Notes under the pieces: model-generated
Seen by the model: only the letters and a program-made list of their open reading frames with translations
The model's database searches: none
Told to the model about the DNA's origin: nothing
Part shown: positions 63,961 to 64,000 of the stretch, piece by piece
Layout of the letters: the number at the start of each line of letters is the position of its first letter
Position numbering within the stretch: the first letter of the stretch is position 1
Translations under genes and position numbers: made by a program
Source of the DNA: Lachnospira eligens
Lineage (GTDB): Bacteria; Bacillota; Clostridia; Lachnospirales; Lachnospiraceae
NCBI RefSeq assembly: GCF_009680455.1
Contig: NZ_WKRD01000010.1
Span: 1 to 64,000, forward strand
Length of the DNA stretch: 64,000 nt
Direction: 5' to 3'

Positions 63961-64000
63961 TATAATGACAACATCAAATAATAGATGAGGAGAGCAGGTA
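63961..64000 (+). promoter_or_regulatory. Start region of a gene beyond the window
   Basis: TATAAT at 63961-63966 and a GAGGAGAG ribosome site near 63988 suggest that a plus-strand gene begins just after the window edge. Confidence 0.45.

Overview
The window is chromosomal DNA of a low-GC Gram-positive anaerobe. AGGAGG-type ribosome binding sites, tight ATGA-coupled operons, lipoprotein lipoboxes, AT-rich promoters and the gene content (arginine cluster, CheY/LytTR systems, Tn4451/Tn916-style mobile DNA) fit a gut Lachnospiraceae member, most likely a Lachnospira/[Eubacterium] eligens relative. The genus is an inference. No rRNA or tRNA gene was seen.

Layout. 1-460: an intergenic array of hairpins. 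519-6548: arginine biosynthesis (argG divergent from argC-argJ-argB-argD) around an ArgR-like control region. 6566-11689: an orphan solute-binding lipoprotein, a small DMT-type membrane protein, an RlmI-like rRNA methyltransferase, and a reverse-strand PHP phosphoesterase plus paired short chromate transporters. 11840-15974: a DUF1653 protein, Ddl, a nitroreductase, MurF and a small lipoprotein. 16124-19884: a minimal Tad/type IVc pilus-like locus with three tiny look-alike membrane proteins. 19964-21460: a PAP2 phosphatase and an ArsP_2-type transporter. 21637-27122: a sugar operon (DUF4867, fucose/arabinose-isomerase-like, xylulokinase, transaldolase-like, ROK regulator). 27225-27571: hairpin array 2. 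27594-30281: a GtrB-like glycosyltransferase and a membrane glycosyltransferase. 30414-37686: two aminotransferases, QueH, an acidic envelope-like protein, an AbiEi-like orphan, a phosphodiesterase, a zinc-ribbon membrane protein and a Csp-like subtilisin. 37778-42773: an Rrf2-controlled sulfur relay (MetY, siroheme-type reductase, TusA, thioredoxin, ThiS-like carrier ending GGGAY, ThiF-like E1, JAMM protease), which reads as a thiocarboxylate-dependent homocysteine pathway. 42854-43046: hairpin array 3.

A GC-rich mobilizable element of about 7.5 kb (43366-50878) is inserted in an XRE-type membrane regulator gene. Joining the two halves at a GG dinucleotide restores one 295-codon frame, and joining the element ends gives a dyad attP. 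The element carries a pMV158-like oriT, a MobV relaxase, a truncated RepA, a Cys-rich VLP protein, TnpW, a TnpX-like large serine recombinase, and low-GC cargo: an ANT(6)-type streptomycin adenylyltransferase and a 3-methyladenine DNA glycosylase.

From 52009 to 61124 lies an AT-rich signalling and surface-protein cassette. Histidine-kinase functions are split over two adjacent genes (an ATPase without the phosphoacceptor His, then an HDY-box protein without ATPase), followed by a LytTR response regulator. A paralogous LytTR regulator downstream has lost its receiver core by an exact 56-codon deletion. A 1,210-aa exoprotein has an internal sortase-like signal. The cassette is bracketed by a 19-nt direct repeat. 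The window ends with mgtE behind a leader with a 30-codon ORF and a strong terminator, and a divergent LysR regulator.
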